From: Linanthus parryae
Lineage: Eukaryota > Streptophyta > Magnoliopsida > Ericales > Polemoniaceae
DNA length: 64,000 nt
Assembly: GCA_023055425.1 (NCBI GenBank)
Contig: JALGPY010000001.1
Location: forward strand, 114,371,057-114,435,056
Reading direction: 5' to 3'
Under the pieces are notes generated by a model. The model was not told the DNA's origin. It saw nothing but the letters and a program-made list of their open reading frames with translations, and did not search any database. Each line of letters starts with the position of its first letter. The first letter of the stretch is position 1. The position numbers were made by a program, and so were the translations under genes. This document shows, piece after piece, positions 10,893 through 21,387 of this stretch.

Positions 10893-11286
10893 TAATAGTA
10901 GGTCTTCGATTCTTCAATTCTTTCGTGTTCGCCTCTTCGCGTTTTTCTCTTAGTTTCGCAACCCTGATGAGTATTTGATATAGGGTGCGGCTAGGGATAA
11001 GGATCTATGTATTGAGAAGATGATACTTGACTATTTCAGAACAGTTCCTCTAATTTTTAATATATTACAAAAAGAACCCCGGGAAATTTTAAAAAATTCC
11101 AGACACTCCGATTTAAGACACGCGTGTCTCGCGCGTGTCGGACGGCTAGACACGCCATTTTTTCTGTTTTTGGAACCAAAACGCCACCTGGCATGTCGGA
11201 GACGTTTAGGCCGAGTGTCGGAGACGTTTCCGCGTGTCGGAGTGTCTGAAACGCGAACCAGAAAATATTTGGAGTGTCGGTGCAAC
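10893..11286. mobile_element. Truncated TIR element (right part)
   Basis: Matches the right two thirds of the element at 38164-38763, including the GTGTCGGTGCAAC terminus, but the left end is cut off at the segmental-duplication breakpoint. It is rich in CACGCGTGTC-like words. No protein is encoded. Confidence 0.65.
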
Positions 11287-12250
11287 AAATCACTACCCAA
11301 CTCATATACTATGGTACTCTAGGCACATCAGATAACATCCTATCAATTAGGTTTTATTCGTCCTCAATATAAATCACCTTCTCTCTACCCGTCGCCTCCC
11401 TTGTGAGCTCCTAAAGCACTCTTTCCACTTCCGTTCCATCAAACCACCTCCTTGAGAGATGATGTGAGAGCTCCATATAGTAGGTTTTGAGGAGAAGATC
11501 TTGAAACCTATGACTCCGAGCATATCTAATTGTTGATCTCATGGCGAACATCTTGGCCATGGAAGAATTTTTTATTAAGGGAACCAGATATACAAAGGCT
11601 GGAAAAACCCCTTTTGAGTATCTATCAAAGATCCTCCACATGCAATCCCCAATTCGTCGCAAGTCGAAGCATCCGTATTCATCCTCAAACGATCGACCGA
11701 TGACAGTTGCAACCGCTTTCGCTCCTCATCTAAATCTCCAACACCATTTCTGAGACCAGGGTTAGTAGTATCGTGAAGTTAGATGATCAATATCATTTGG
11801 AACTAGAAAATATTTTTCAATTGATTCTGACTCAAATTGTTTTTTGTTGCGAGATCTCTGCATTTCCCACAAGAAGAAGGAGATTCGCTTTTCTGAGAAC
11901 GATTCTCCAAGTTGCTTCATTTGGATCTGAATTGGACGGTTTACATTGATTGTTTTGTAGGTCAAGACGAGGAGATCCCCAAACCAAAGGAGCCCCTGAA
12001 CAGTGTAAAAAAGGTGAGATGCATCTTCTTCTGCTCTGCAGTTTATTCAAACAATGGATACATCAATTTGTTTTCTTGACATTAATTTGCTTAACAGGAA
12101 AATAATTGGTTGGAAGTCGCAAATAATTATTTTTATCTTATCAGGGATGTTTAATGTCCAAATATTTTTTCAAAACTGATTACAGTCAGAACTAGAAGAA
12201 GAACAATAGTTCGAAGTACTGTATTGGTTTAGTATAGTCATTGCTACATG
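11287..12250. repeat. Repeat X, copy 1
   Basis: One of four direct copies (also 20386-26328 split by Copia-1, 38764-39714, 58059-59024), starting AAATCACTACCCAACTC and ending ATTGCTACATG. It includes CTCAATATAAATC, a TATA-like word near 11369. At 11961-12013 is a short exon-like piece preceded by TTGTTTTGTAG and followed by GTGAGA; the next acceptor-like TTGCTTAACAG ends near 12098. A minus-strand frame (11662-11411) stays open in all four copies, with LLLKTYYMELSHHLSRR. The likely source is a spliced gene fragment, but the product was not recognised. Confidence 0.8.
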
Positions 12251-12809
12251 CAAGGGCGGATGCAAGCATTCAGTTGTGGGGGGCTATAGCCCCCACTCAA
12301 ATTTTTGAAATAGCAATTTTGACCTACATTTTATTATAAAATTATTTTTTAGCCCTACTGAACTTAAATAATAACCCTTTTACTTAGTTTTATTCGGAAA
12401 AATGTCCACTTTTAAAATGTTTGCCCCCACTGTCCTCGATCCGCCCCTGCCCACTAGTCTCCATATACATCAGCCACTTTGTGTAACTGCTGTGAGAATA
12501 TAAAATAATAAAAATAAGGATAAAAGACACTAACTACCCCTGAGTTTAGCATTAATTTCACCCCGTTATCCTATGTTTTGGAAAAAGACAGTGTGCACCT
12601 TTTTTTAAATGGAGGCTGACGGTTGACTAACAGTACGGGAAGAAAATACCATTTTACCCTTGGAGTTTTATACAACTACCCCCTATATATTACCCTTAAT
12701 CCCCCTCTCCCTCATTTCTGACCCTAATTCCTCTTTCTCTCTTCCCCGTCTATCTCTCAACTTCTCTCTCGCTCTCTATCTCTCTCGCTCTTATCTCTCT
12801 CTCTATCTC

Positions 12810-13609
12810 ATGGATTCTCATAACTCCGGTGAGCACCAAGGAGCTTCGGGGTCTAAAAAACCGGCGAGATCTCCAGCGAAGGGAGCTCAGCCGCAGAAAG
12901 ACCGACAAACACAAATCGAAGACAGAGACCAGCGGGCTAGGCATCCAGTGGACTGTTGTGCGAAGATATTTAAATTGAACCCGAATCTAAAGCTCAAGAC
13001 CAACGGTCAGACCATCGAGTGGATGCTCAGGCGTGCGGAGGATTCCGGGATCATCGACGCTGCAGTCGCCGCCAGGAAGAAATTGACCGAACAGCCACCG
13101 CTTTGCCGGACCTGCCGGTCGCCGCGCCGGCCCCACAGATCCGAGACGAATCTCTGCTTCCGCCGCCGCCGCCATCCGTCGTTTCCCTTGACAACCAATT
13201 TGGCTTATTTTACACCGCACCTGCCGTGGAGGCTAATCCTACGATGTGGGTGCAGCCCAAACTACCACTACCACCATCTCCGCCGCGATTTGGGGGTTTT
13301 GTTGCTGAGCAGACACTAAACCCTAGTTGCAGTTCAGGTGGGTTCGTTGTGTTTTCCGGCAGCGACCTTTTGTTATTGAAGGACCCTTATCTGGCGCGGT
13401 TGCTGTCACCATCAACTGCAGCACCACAACATTCCAATGATGTTGCAGATGAGGAGATGCTTAACCTTGATGACTACACAGGAGGAGGAAGTGGTGGTTG
13501 GATTAGTCAGTTGATGGACGCCAACCACCCAATTTTCCAGAACTCGTACCCGCCGCCAACTAGCCGCCAGCAGCAAGAGGAGGAGGAGGGTGGTCTGAGC
13601 CTTGGCTGA
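12810..13609 (+). pseudogene. TCP-like transcription factor gene, left arm of P1
   Basis: From ATG 12810 the frame encodes an N-terminal part and a TCP domain at about residues 30-88: KDRQTQIEDRDQRARHP, then CCAKIF, KTNGQTIEWMLRRAE and GIID. Spacing matches class I (PCF) TCP proteins, whose basic helix-loop-helix binds GGNCCCAC-type sites in the nucleus. Several consensus basic residues are changed (KDRQ for KDRH, RARHP for RIRMP). After AARKK the conserved C-terminal part (13090-13609: SVVSLDNQFGL, MWVQPKLPLP, DLLLLKDPYLARLLSP, GGWISQLMDANHP) is in the -1 frame. All four copies in the window share that frame break. A CT-rich leader and CTATATATT near 12690 precede it. Confidence 0.75.
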
Positions 13610-14003
13610 AACCGCCACCTGCTTTAGTGATGGAGATTAGCAGTGCTAGTTGAAGTTGTAACCTAGTTGTTTGCTTTGTTGTTTCGGGTTTAGGGTGTTT
13701 TTTTCGTGGTGTATAGTTCGGTGTCTATAGGTGATGAACATCATCGGTTTAAGAGTCAATGTAAGTTTTTCTTTCTTGTATTGTGTTTCTGAAATGAATG
13801 TTTCCCTGCGTTTTCTATACCGCGAAACATTAATTTCACAAACACAATACTGGAAAGAAAAACTTACATTGACTCTTAAACCGATGATGTTCAATCAACA
13901 GACACCGGACTATACAACACGAAAAAAACACACTAAACCCGAAACAACAAAGCAAACAACTAGGTCACAAATTCAACTAGCATTGCCAATCTCCATCACT
14001 AAA

Positions 14004-14800
14004 TCAGGTGGCGGTTTCAGCCAAGGCTCGGATCACCATCCTCGTCCTCTTGTTGCTGGCGGCCAGTTGCGGCGGGTACGAGTTCTGGAAAATTGGGTGG
14101 TCGGCTTCCATCAACTGACTGATCCAACCACCATTTCCTCGTCCTGTGTATTCATCAAGGTTAAGCATCTCCTCATCAGCAACATCATTGGAATCTTGTG
14201 GTGCAGTTGTTGATGGTGATGATGGTGACAGCAACCACGCCAGATAAGGGTCCTGAAGTAACAAAAGGTCGCTGTCGGAAAACTCAACGAACCCACCTGA
14301 ACTGCAACTAGGGTTCAGCGTCTGCTCAGCCACAAAACACCCAAATCGTGGCGGAGATGGTGGTGGTGTTAGTTGGGGCTGCACCCACATCGTAGGATTA
14401 GCCTCCATGACAGGTTCAGTGTAATCCAAGCCAAATTGGTTGTCAAGGGAAACGATGGACGGCGGCGGTGGAAGCTGAGAATCATCTCCAATCTGAGGGA
14501 CCGGCGCGGCGGCGGCTGTTGGGTCAATTACTTTTTGGCGACGACGGCAGCAGTTATGATCCCGGACTCCTCCGCTCGCCTCAGCATCCACTCGCTGGTC
14601 TGACCGTCGGTCTTGAGCTTTAGCTTCGGGGTCATTTTCAAGATCTTCGCACAGCAGTCCGCCGGAATCCTGATCCGCCAGTCTCTTTCTTCAATTTGTA
14701 TGTGTCGGTCTTTCTTCGGCTGAGCTCCCTTCGCTGGAGATCTCGTCGATTTTTTAGACCTAGAAGCTCCTTGGTGCTCACCGGCGTTATGAGAATCCAT
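14004..14800 (-). pseudogene. TCP-like transcription factor gene, right arm of P1
   Basis: Mirror copy of 12810-13609. From ATG 14800 the TCP domain is closer to the family: KDRHIQIEERDWRIRIPADCC, KTDGQTSEWMLRRAEESGII. The frame stops at AAA AAG TAA (14528-14536); the C-terminal part (MWVQPQLTPPP, DLLLLQDPYLAWLLSP, GGWISQLMEADHP) continues in the -1 frame to 14004. The two genes converge, so their 3' ends are complementary. Whether a truncated TCP-only protein of 90 residues, a frameshifted product or no protein is made cannot be told from sequence. Confidence 0.75.
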
Positions 14801-15162
14801 GAGATAGAGAGAGATAAGAACGAGAGAGAGAGAGCGAGCGAGAGGTTGAGAGAGAGATAGAGGGGGAAAAGAGAAAGATGAATTAGGGTTAAAAATGAGG
14901 GAGAGAGGGGTTAAGCGTAATATATAGGGGGTAATTGTATTAAATTCTAGGTGTAAAATAAATTTATTTTTCCTGTATTGTTAGTCAACCGTCAGCCTCC
15001 ATCCAAAAAAGGTGCAGACTGTCTTTTTCCAAAACACAGGATAACGGGGTGAAATTAATCATAAACTCAGGGGTGGTCAGTGTCTTTTACCCTTATTTTT
15101 TTTTATTCTATTCTCTCACATCAGTTACACAAATTGGCGGATGTATATGGAGACCAGTGGCC

Positions 15163-15639
15163 GGCGGATCCAGGATTTTGCCTCAGTGGGGGGTAAAATT
15201 TTAAAAGTGGACATTTGTCCAAATAAAACTAAATAAAAGGGTTATTATTTAATTTCAGTGGGGGCTAAAAAATAATTTTATAATAAAACGTAGGTCAAAA
15301 TTGTTATTTTATCAACTTGAGTGGGGGCAATAGCCCCCACAACTTAGTGCATGCATCCGCCCTACCCAGTGGGGATAATAATTTTTTGAAATTTACGATA
15401 TTCACCCAATATTTTGTTTATTTAATTATATTATGCCCACTCAAGTTTTGATATTTATAATTTTTACGTTACATTCCGTCAATATAATTACATTAGCTCC
15501 AACTCATATTACATATTCGCCTCATTAATCTATTTAAGTCATCATTTTAACCCTTAAATACTTCAAAACTTATCGAAAGAACCGTCATTAAATTTGAATT
15601 TTTTTCTAGCCTCTGCTGGGCCAAATTTCTGGATCCGCC
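15163..15639. mobile_element. Small TIR element (MITE-like), copy A
   Basis: The ends are perfect inverted GGCGGATCCAG / CTGGATCCGCC, 477 bp apart, with AT-rich non-coding sequence between. Its left 200 bases form the end of the right palindrome arm. The copy at 42645-43121 has one changed base in the right end. The superfamily could not be assigned. Confidence 0.6.
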
Positions 15640-16954
15640 TCTGATTACAGAGTTGATTTTACCAAAAATGAAATGTTATATCAATGTTTTGTCGTAGCTT
15701 TCATGTAATACTTACCAAACATGTAATCCAAAACTTACAGCAGTTTTCTAATACTGATTCTCACACAACTTCTAATGCCGCAATTGCATTCTCAAACAGG
15801 CACGGGGATTGAAAAAAATCGAGTAAAACACACCTTCACCCCCTCTAGTTAGTTTGAAGCACACTTTCACATTTCTTTTTGAAAAATGACCCTTTCCACT
15901 CTTCCACTGTACCGAACTCCAGAAAACTTACACTCATGTGATGTCGTTTGGAGTTGAGATTTGTCGCTAAAAACAATTTTGAGGACAAATTCAACACCCA
16001 CATTATGCAAAATATGAAATTACTCAAAGACAGTTATTAAACCCGAACAAGTAGTTGAACCGGAAAAGATGACGGGTCCATGGGTCACCGGTTGGACCGA
16101 TGGGTCAATAAGTAATTATTAATCACACATCAAATTAAAATTATAATGAAATAAATTAATATATGTCGTATAGTAATGCAAATCGGTAACTTCATGTGTT
16201 TTTTGACATTTTAATACGTGAAATCTCAAAAATGTTAAAAAAAAAATCTTAACTCAAGCTGTTCAATTTTAAGTTAATGCTTACAGCGTGTAAAAGATAA
16301 GACATGTTCATCACAGTTAACCCGGACCGGATCACCGGATCTATCACAAATCCGCCGAGTTTGACCGAGTCAACATTAAATGCGAACTAGACTCGATCCA
16401 TGTTTAATTACTATGCTCAAAGGTATAATACATTTATGACATGTGGTGCAAATATGTATCCATATCAACTTTTAGTGCTCGACCCCTTCCCACACTAATA
16501 ACTTCGCATACAGGTGATTTTTATTTGAAGAGGTGGACGTGTCATTTTCTAAACTGGAAGACTCAAACTAAAGGGGGCTGAAAATGTCTTTTATCCTAGA
16601 CAAACTCTAAACCGGAAGACTCAAACTAAAGGGGGGCTCAAAATGTCTTTTATCCTAGACAAACATGTGACTTTTTTCATTGTCTCGAAGCCGACAAAGT
16701 TGCTTACGTTTCTAGGGTTTTAGAACCTTGAATGGGCTATTTTTTTATAGGATGGTAAGCAATATTTTTATTGTTTCAACAGCCCAATGGAGGCCCGCAT
16801 CAGATCTTTAACAAGAAACAAAATCATCTAGTGGGCCACCCTCACACACCTGATCCAATGTGGATTTCTTTCTTTATTTTACTATTGTTTTACCCATTCC
16901 TTTTTTTTTTCAAAAAAACAAACAAATTCATCTAGTGAACATTTGTTGGTGCAG
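15640..16954. other. AT-rich spacer; local 60 bp tandem duplication at 16554-16664
   Basis: No gene was recognised. In copy A the phrase ending GAAAATGTCTTTTATCCTAG occurs twice in tandem (about 16554-16664) but once in copy B (about 50094-50140), so it arose after the A/B duplication. The site around 16490 is the empty counterpart of the LINE insertion in B. Confidence 0.7.
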
Positions 16955-16966
16955 AAGTATTGTTGC

Positions 16967-17765
16967 ATGGTACTAAAAAACATTTTAGAGCTCTGACCTT
17001 TCTCTTCCGTAGAGAGAGAACCCGCCGCCTCATCAGCGGCGGCGGGTTAGTCAGCTCTGTTTTTGGATCTTGGGTGGTGCTTGTCCTCCGATTGCCTTCC
17101 TCCTCGTGTGGCGTTGGTTTCCGTGCGTCCTCCCCGGCTAGATCTGGTTTCACCCTCTCCCCCGCTTGTGAGGTTGTTCCCTCCTCCTCCCCCTCGTTTT
17201 TGTCGGTTCCTTGACCGCTACGAGTTCCCCCGGAGCTGTCCTCATGCCGCTTATCAACACAACCAGGGGCTTCCCTCTCTCTTTCTAGATTAGCGTAGTG
17301 TCCTCTCTCAGGCGCCGCCCACCGCGTTTTCAACGTCACCGAACACGAGACACCGCCCACCGCCACACCGGATTTTCCATCGCCGTTGCGTCGCCGAGGT
17401 CTCCAATGGCGTTTCCACCTCCTCATCGACCACATAGGCGGTGGGTTTATAGACCACCACCAGTAACATGCCATGGGCTTCAGAAATATATTCAAGGCGT
17501 GTTTGGTGTGTTGCTTTTAGTTTTTTCTTGTTTTTCTTCCACATTCAAGTGTTTGGCTTGGTTGTCTGTATGTTTCCTCAGTAGTTTTTTCTCAGGTCAA
17601 ACAAGTCTTAGGCTTGTTTGGTTACTTGTTTTTCTAAGTTTTCTCCTCATGTATTTTACATGTTTTTCATATGCTGATCTCAAGTCCCTTTTATAGTTAT
17701 GGACTTCTGATTGGCATCGTCACCTTGTAAATCCTGATAATAATAGATTAGTTTTTGTCAAAAAA
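16967..17765 (+). mobile_element. Non-autonomous non-LTR retroelement, copy A
   Basis: A 0.8 kb segment ends in TTTTTGTC plus an A tract and is flanked by a perfect 12 bp direct repeat AAGTATTGTTGC (16955-16966 and 17766-17777). That is the signature of target-primed reverse transcription. The start holds a GC-rich hairpin (ACCCGCCGCC ... GGCGGCGGGT, near 17021-17047). Open stretches on both strands are low complexity and no RT domain is present. It could be an internally deleted LINE or a long SINE. Confidence 0.75.
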
Positions 17766-17793
17766 AAGTATTGTTGCTAGCCCCACCCAACTA

Positions 17794-18050
17794 CTGCATC
17801 CGTTTCTCTCTTCCAACTCCGGTTGACTTTTTAACTCGTAAATAATCACTTCAACTCGGTGATTTAGATAGAAAAATGCAACTTTTTGGCAACTTTCCAA
17901 AATAATATAGAGTAAAAGTTACTCTAAGAAATCATGCTACTATCACCAAATTTGTGTACCGTTTTTCTAATCAAATCACCAGGTCAAAGTGACCCAATAA
18001 ATACTATCAAAAAGTGAAGTAAGCTGAACGAGAAGAAACAAAGGAAGCAC
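17794..18050. mobile_element. Stowaway-like MITE, copy A
   Basis: Begins TA-CTGCATCCGTTTC and ends GAAACAAAGGAAGCAccTTA, which resembles the inverted ends and TA target of Stowaway (Tc1/mariner) elements. The interior is AT-rich and non-coding. Related copies are at 51294-51552 and, more diverged, 30700-30914. The ends are imperfect. Confidence 0.5.
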
Positions 18051-18149
18051 CTTATTAGCCCCAATTTCTTAACCTCTCTCTCTCACCCACCTTATTCCTT
18101 CAACACCTCATCACTAACAGTAGCAACCTCCACCCACATCCACACCCAC

Positions 18150-19430
18150 CAACCGGCGCCCTTCTATCATGATCCCGAACCCTAAAAACTCTTCTTTCAT
18201 GGAATACTGTGAGTGTTGTGGTATTCAGGATCACATGGTTCGCCTACGTTCTCAATTTGGTTGGATACTTCAGCAAACCAGATTGCCTCGCTCGTTGGAT
18301 TCTTGTCAGCCAACCCGGACTCCCTCTCATTGGCAGCCAAGAGCTCACATTCCCACCGCTCAGTTTGAGTTCCACCTATTTCGTCATGGCTTCTTCATAT
18401 TGGGTCACTCGTTACATCACTGCAGGTTTTGACAACTTGTCTCTTTACCAAACCCAAAATCAATCCAAGGCATGACCGGTGATGGTACCGGTCTTCCCAT
18501 CACTCACATTGGTCGATGTTGCTTAACTCTTAGTCTCATCCTTCACATTATCTTATGTTCTTTGTGTCTCTACTATTACGGAAAACCTTATATATGTCTC
18601 CAAATTATGAACTTCTCATGATGTTCTTATTGTGTTTTCCTCCCCTGATTTGTCTCGAAGCATTGAGCTACGGGGCGGCATTATGACAAGTTCGCTTAGG
18701 AAAGACGCATATGAGTGGCGAGCATCCACCTCCTCTCCTTCATTCGACGGTTGTTTCTGAGTCTCGCCTGTCCTTCACCTCCTGGTATCATCGACTCGGG
18801 CATCCGACAAGCACAATCTGTTGGCATTTAGTTTCTCAGTTTTATCTTCCTCTCAGTAGATCCACCGATTCCTTGTCCTGCAATTAACGTGTGTGCAGTC
18901 GCAAGAAGATTCACAAATTAACCTTTTATGATTATAGTATTATGTCATATCGACCACTCGAGTTTGTGCTTTTTTACATATGGACATCTCATGTATGGTG
19001 GTTTCAAATACTATGTTATCATTGTGAATAACCTTTCTAAATATATATGTTTCTATCCCATGCAACGGAAATCACAACTTCATAAAATCTTTATTCATTT
19101 TTGTAAGATATTTGAAAAATTATTATCTTTCCCCTTCAATCTCCTACTATGAAAATGGAGGTGGGAGGAATACATTGGTCTTTGTTAGTAACGGAATGTC
19201 ACATCTCACATTCCGACACATACACCTAAATACATCATCCCTTCTCAACGACGCCATCGACACATTTTCGAAACGGGCCTCGCACTGCTTCACAATGCCT
19301 TAATGTCGACTTAGTACTGGCTTTATGCTTTCTCCACCGATGTGTACCTCATTAATCGCCTACCTAGTCGGTCACTCAAGATGCAATCTCCCGTTGAGCC
19401 TATCTTTCATCAAAAGCCTAAATCTGAAGA
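18150..19430 (+). pseudogene. Ty1/copia gag-to-integrase remnant, copy A
   Basis: In shifting plus-strand frames, fragments of a copia polyprotein appear in order: a zinc-knuckle-like CECCGIQDHMVRLRSQF (18206), protease/pre-integrase words (VTRYITAGFDNLSL, then VMVPVFPSLTLVD), and integrase words (SKYICFYPMQRKSQLHKIFIHF, HRHIFETGLALLHNA, VYLINRLPSRSLKMQSP). Many stops and frame changes are present. Reverse transcriptase and RNase H are missing here; a decayed copia 3' end lies at 37215-38132. Confidence 0.7.
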
Positions 19431-19717
19431 AGTTTGAATACGAGATATGGAAAACAGTTCCTGGCTTCACAGAGTCTCACTAAACTACTGTTGTATCCGT
19501 TAACTTTCTTTTGTCGCACGAAACATTCTATTTCTAGAATGCGCACGTGGCATCAGTTGTCGACTCATATTTACAAAATTGCCGGAGTTGAAAACTGATG
19601 AATAACATCAACCCTATTTTCTACTAGGAAGTAGTTGTTAACTTGCTGAATACGCGAAAAGCGTACGGCCGATTTGAATACGCCAATTTTTTGTAGTAAC
19701 TTACATGTTTGTTGTCT

Positions 19718-19781
19718 ACTGGGTTCGACCTATGACTTGATGCAGTGGTTTTTAAATGCTCTACCATTTGAGCTAGCATCC
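19718..19781 (-). mobile_element. tRNA-derived SINE head, copy A
   Basis: On the minus strand the segment starts GGATGCTAGCTCAAATGG, which contains an RNA polymerase III A box (TAGCTCAAATGG at 19764-19775). A B box follows (GGTCGAACCC at 19721-19730, one base short of the consensus found in copy B). The spacing is that of a tRNA. The sequence then runs on to the left without the acceptor stem, so it is a SINE head and not a tRNA gene. The SINE body probably extends to about 19620. Confidence 0.65.
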
Positions 19782-20149
19782 ATATGCTGGATACGCTAAT
19801 TTAAGTGCGCACTAAAATGAATATGCTCACCTTCTATCAACAGACGACATGAGAAGGGAAATGATCAATGTAGGAATTCAACGGAATCTTCATTCATAAA
19901 CACAATAAGAAATTCACACACATACACACATGTAAGGAAGACTAACGGCGAATTGACATTAACTTCAACCGATAAACACACCATCTGTGACCGGACAAGT
20001 ACATGAAAGCTCAGACTGAATCCATCAGTGATGGATCTCTACAAACAAAAAAAGAAAAAGAAGAAGAAAGGATAAGAAACAACCAATAAACAACCACCAC
20101 CAGCTGCACATCATAGTCATCTGAGCTCAGCCGTCATGGCTGAATGAGG

Positions 20150-20358
20150 TGTTGCCATTAGATTGTCCGACTGTCTTATGAAAGTTGGATGTAGTCCTAT
20201 TTATATCTCTCTACCTGCAAACTTCTGTATCGATGATTCAGTGTGTAGATTCAATGCATCTTTTTCATCTTATGTCTTACCATTTCATTCTCTCAAACCC
20301 ATTAGGGTTTCCGTTACTAGGGTTTTATTTAATAATTTAATCTGACTCTTGCATGACA
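20150..20358 (+). repeat. LTR-like segment, copy A
   Basis: A TG...CA segment (TGTTGCCATTAG ... CTTGCATGACA) of about 209 bp. It is about 85-90% alike to 37910-38132, where it follows copia RNase H remains, and to copy B (53620-58031, split by gypsy). The flanking sequence on the right is the same in all three, so this is a duplicated segment rather than an independent solo-LTR insertion. Confidence 0.6.
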
Positions 20359-20385
20359 ATTAAATAGATATTACAACTTGCGGGC

Positions 20386-21049
20386 AAATCACTACCCAAC
20401 TCATATACTCTGGTACTCTAGGCACATTAGATAACATCCTATCAATTAGGTTTTTTTTTGTCCTCAATATAAATCACCTTTTTCTATCCGTTGCTCCCTT
20501 GTGAGCTCCTAAAGCACTCTTTCCGCTTCCGCTCCATGAAACCGCCGCCTTGTGAGATGATGTGAGATCTCAATATAGTATGTTTTGAGGAGAAGATCTT
20601 GAAACCCATAAATCCGAGCATATCTAATGGTTGATCTCATGGCGAACACCTTGGCGATGGAAGAACTTTTCCTCGAGGGAACCAGAAATACAAAGGCTCT
20701 AAAAAATCCCTTTTGAGTATCTATCACAGATCCTCCACATGCAATCCCCAATTCGTCGCAAGTCGAAGCATGCGTATTCATCCTCAAACGATCGATGCAT
20801 GATAGTTTCCATTGCTTTCCCTCCAGATCTAAATCTGCAACACCATTTCTAAGACCAGGGTTAGTAGTATCGTGAAGTTATGTTAGATGATCAATATCAT
20901 TTGGAACTAAAAAATCTTTTTCAATTGATTCTCAATCAAATAGTTTTTTGTTGCGAGATCTCTATATTTCCCAAAAGAAGAAGGAGATTCACTTTTCTGT
21001 GAACGATTCTACAAGTTGCTTCCTTTTCTGAATTGGACGTTTTACATTG
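20386..21049. repeat. Repeat X, copy 2, left part
   Basis: Same sequence as 11287-12250 up to the point where Copia-1 entered. The minus frame 20787-20509 (92 residues) is open; the plus frame that is open in copies 1 and 3 (70 residues from 11541 or 39004) has a stop here. Confidence 0.85.
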
Positions 21050-21266
21050 TGTTAGCTTTCTTACATATTTGTTACAGTTTTATGCTGAGAGGGTAGGTAG
21101 TTGCAATTACTAGTAACTTTGTTGTTAGGGTTATTTTGTAATTAGTCCTTACTGCAAGGAATGGGTTTGCAATGAATTAGTTGATATAAATTCATGTATT
21201 GGGAAACAATTTTTCAGTTGGAATGAAATTTATTTTCCCTCTTTTCAAATTCTCTCAAATTTGATA
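21050..21266 (+). repeat. Copia-1 5' LTR
   Basis: Starts TGTTAGCTTTC and ends CAAATTTGATA. The right end is TA rather than the usual CA in both LTRs. A TATA-like GATATAAATTC lies about 80 bases before the end. Confidence 0.95.
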
Positions 21267-21278
21267 TGGTATCAGAGC
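21267..21278 (+). promoter_or_regulatory. Copia-1 primer-binding site
   Basis: TGGTATCAGAGC directly abuts the 5' LTR; this is the standard plant copia site complementary to initiator methionine tRNA. Confidence 0.95.
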
Positions 21279-21387
21279 CAAATCACTCTGGTGATGCTCG
21301 ATTCATGGTCGCCGTTCGTCTCCGGCAAGCCTGAGGTCGTCGATTTCATCATTTCTCTTCTCGGCGCCTTCTAATTGATCTTCCGTC

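Larger units (their letters stand above)
12254..15362. repeat. Palindrome P1: inverted duplication with convergent TCP-like genes
   Basis: Two arms of about 1.5 kb mirror each other around about 13811. The outer ends read GGGCGGATGCAAGC (left) and GCATGCATCCGCCC (right); the centre is nearly perfect (TTTCCCTGCGTTTTCTATACCG flanked by mirrored AAGAGTCAATGTAAG). Each arm holds a small terminal mobile-like segment, a CT-rich leader, a TCP-like gene pointing to the centre and its 3' region. The arms differ by roughly a tenth by eye, so the inversion is older than the A/B duplication, in which the whole palindrome is copied. 12254-12450 is a small TIR-like segment (GGGCGGAT ... ATCCGCCC). Confidence 0.9.

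Noticed and set aside
16932..17495. 187-residue minus-strand frame, Arg/Pro/Gly-rich, also in copy B
   Set aside because: It is antisense to the non-LTR element, low complexity, and crosses the element's 5' boundary; no family pattern.
19718..19781. Functional tRNA gene
   Set aside because: A and B boxes are present but the acceptor stem cannot form and the sequence continues as a SINE.
20150..20358. Independent solo LTR insertion
   Set aside because: No target duplication is seen, and the right flank is shared with the other two copies, so segmental copying explains it better.
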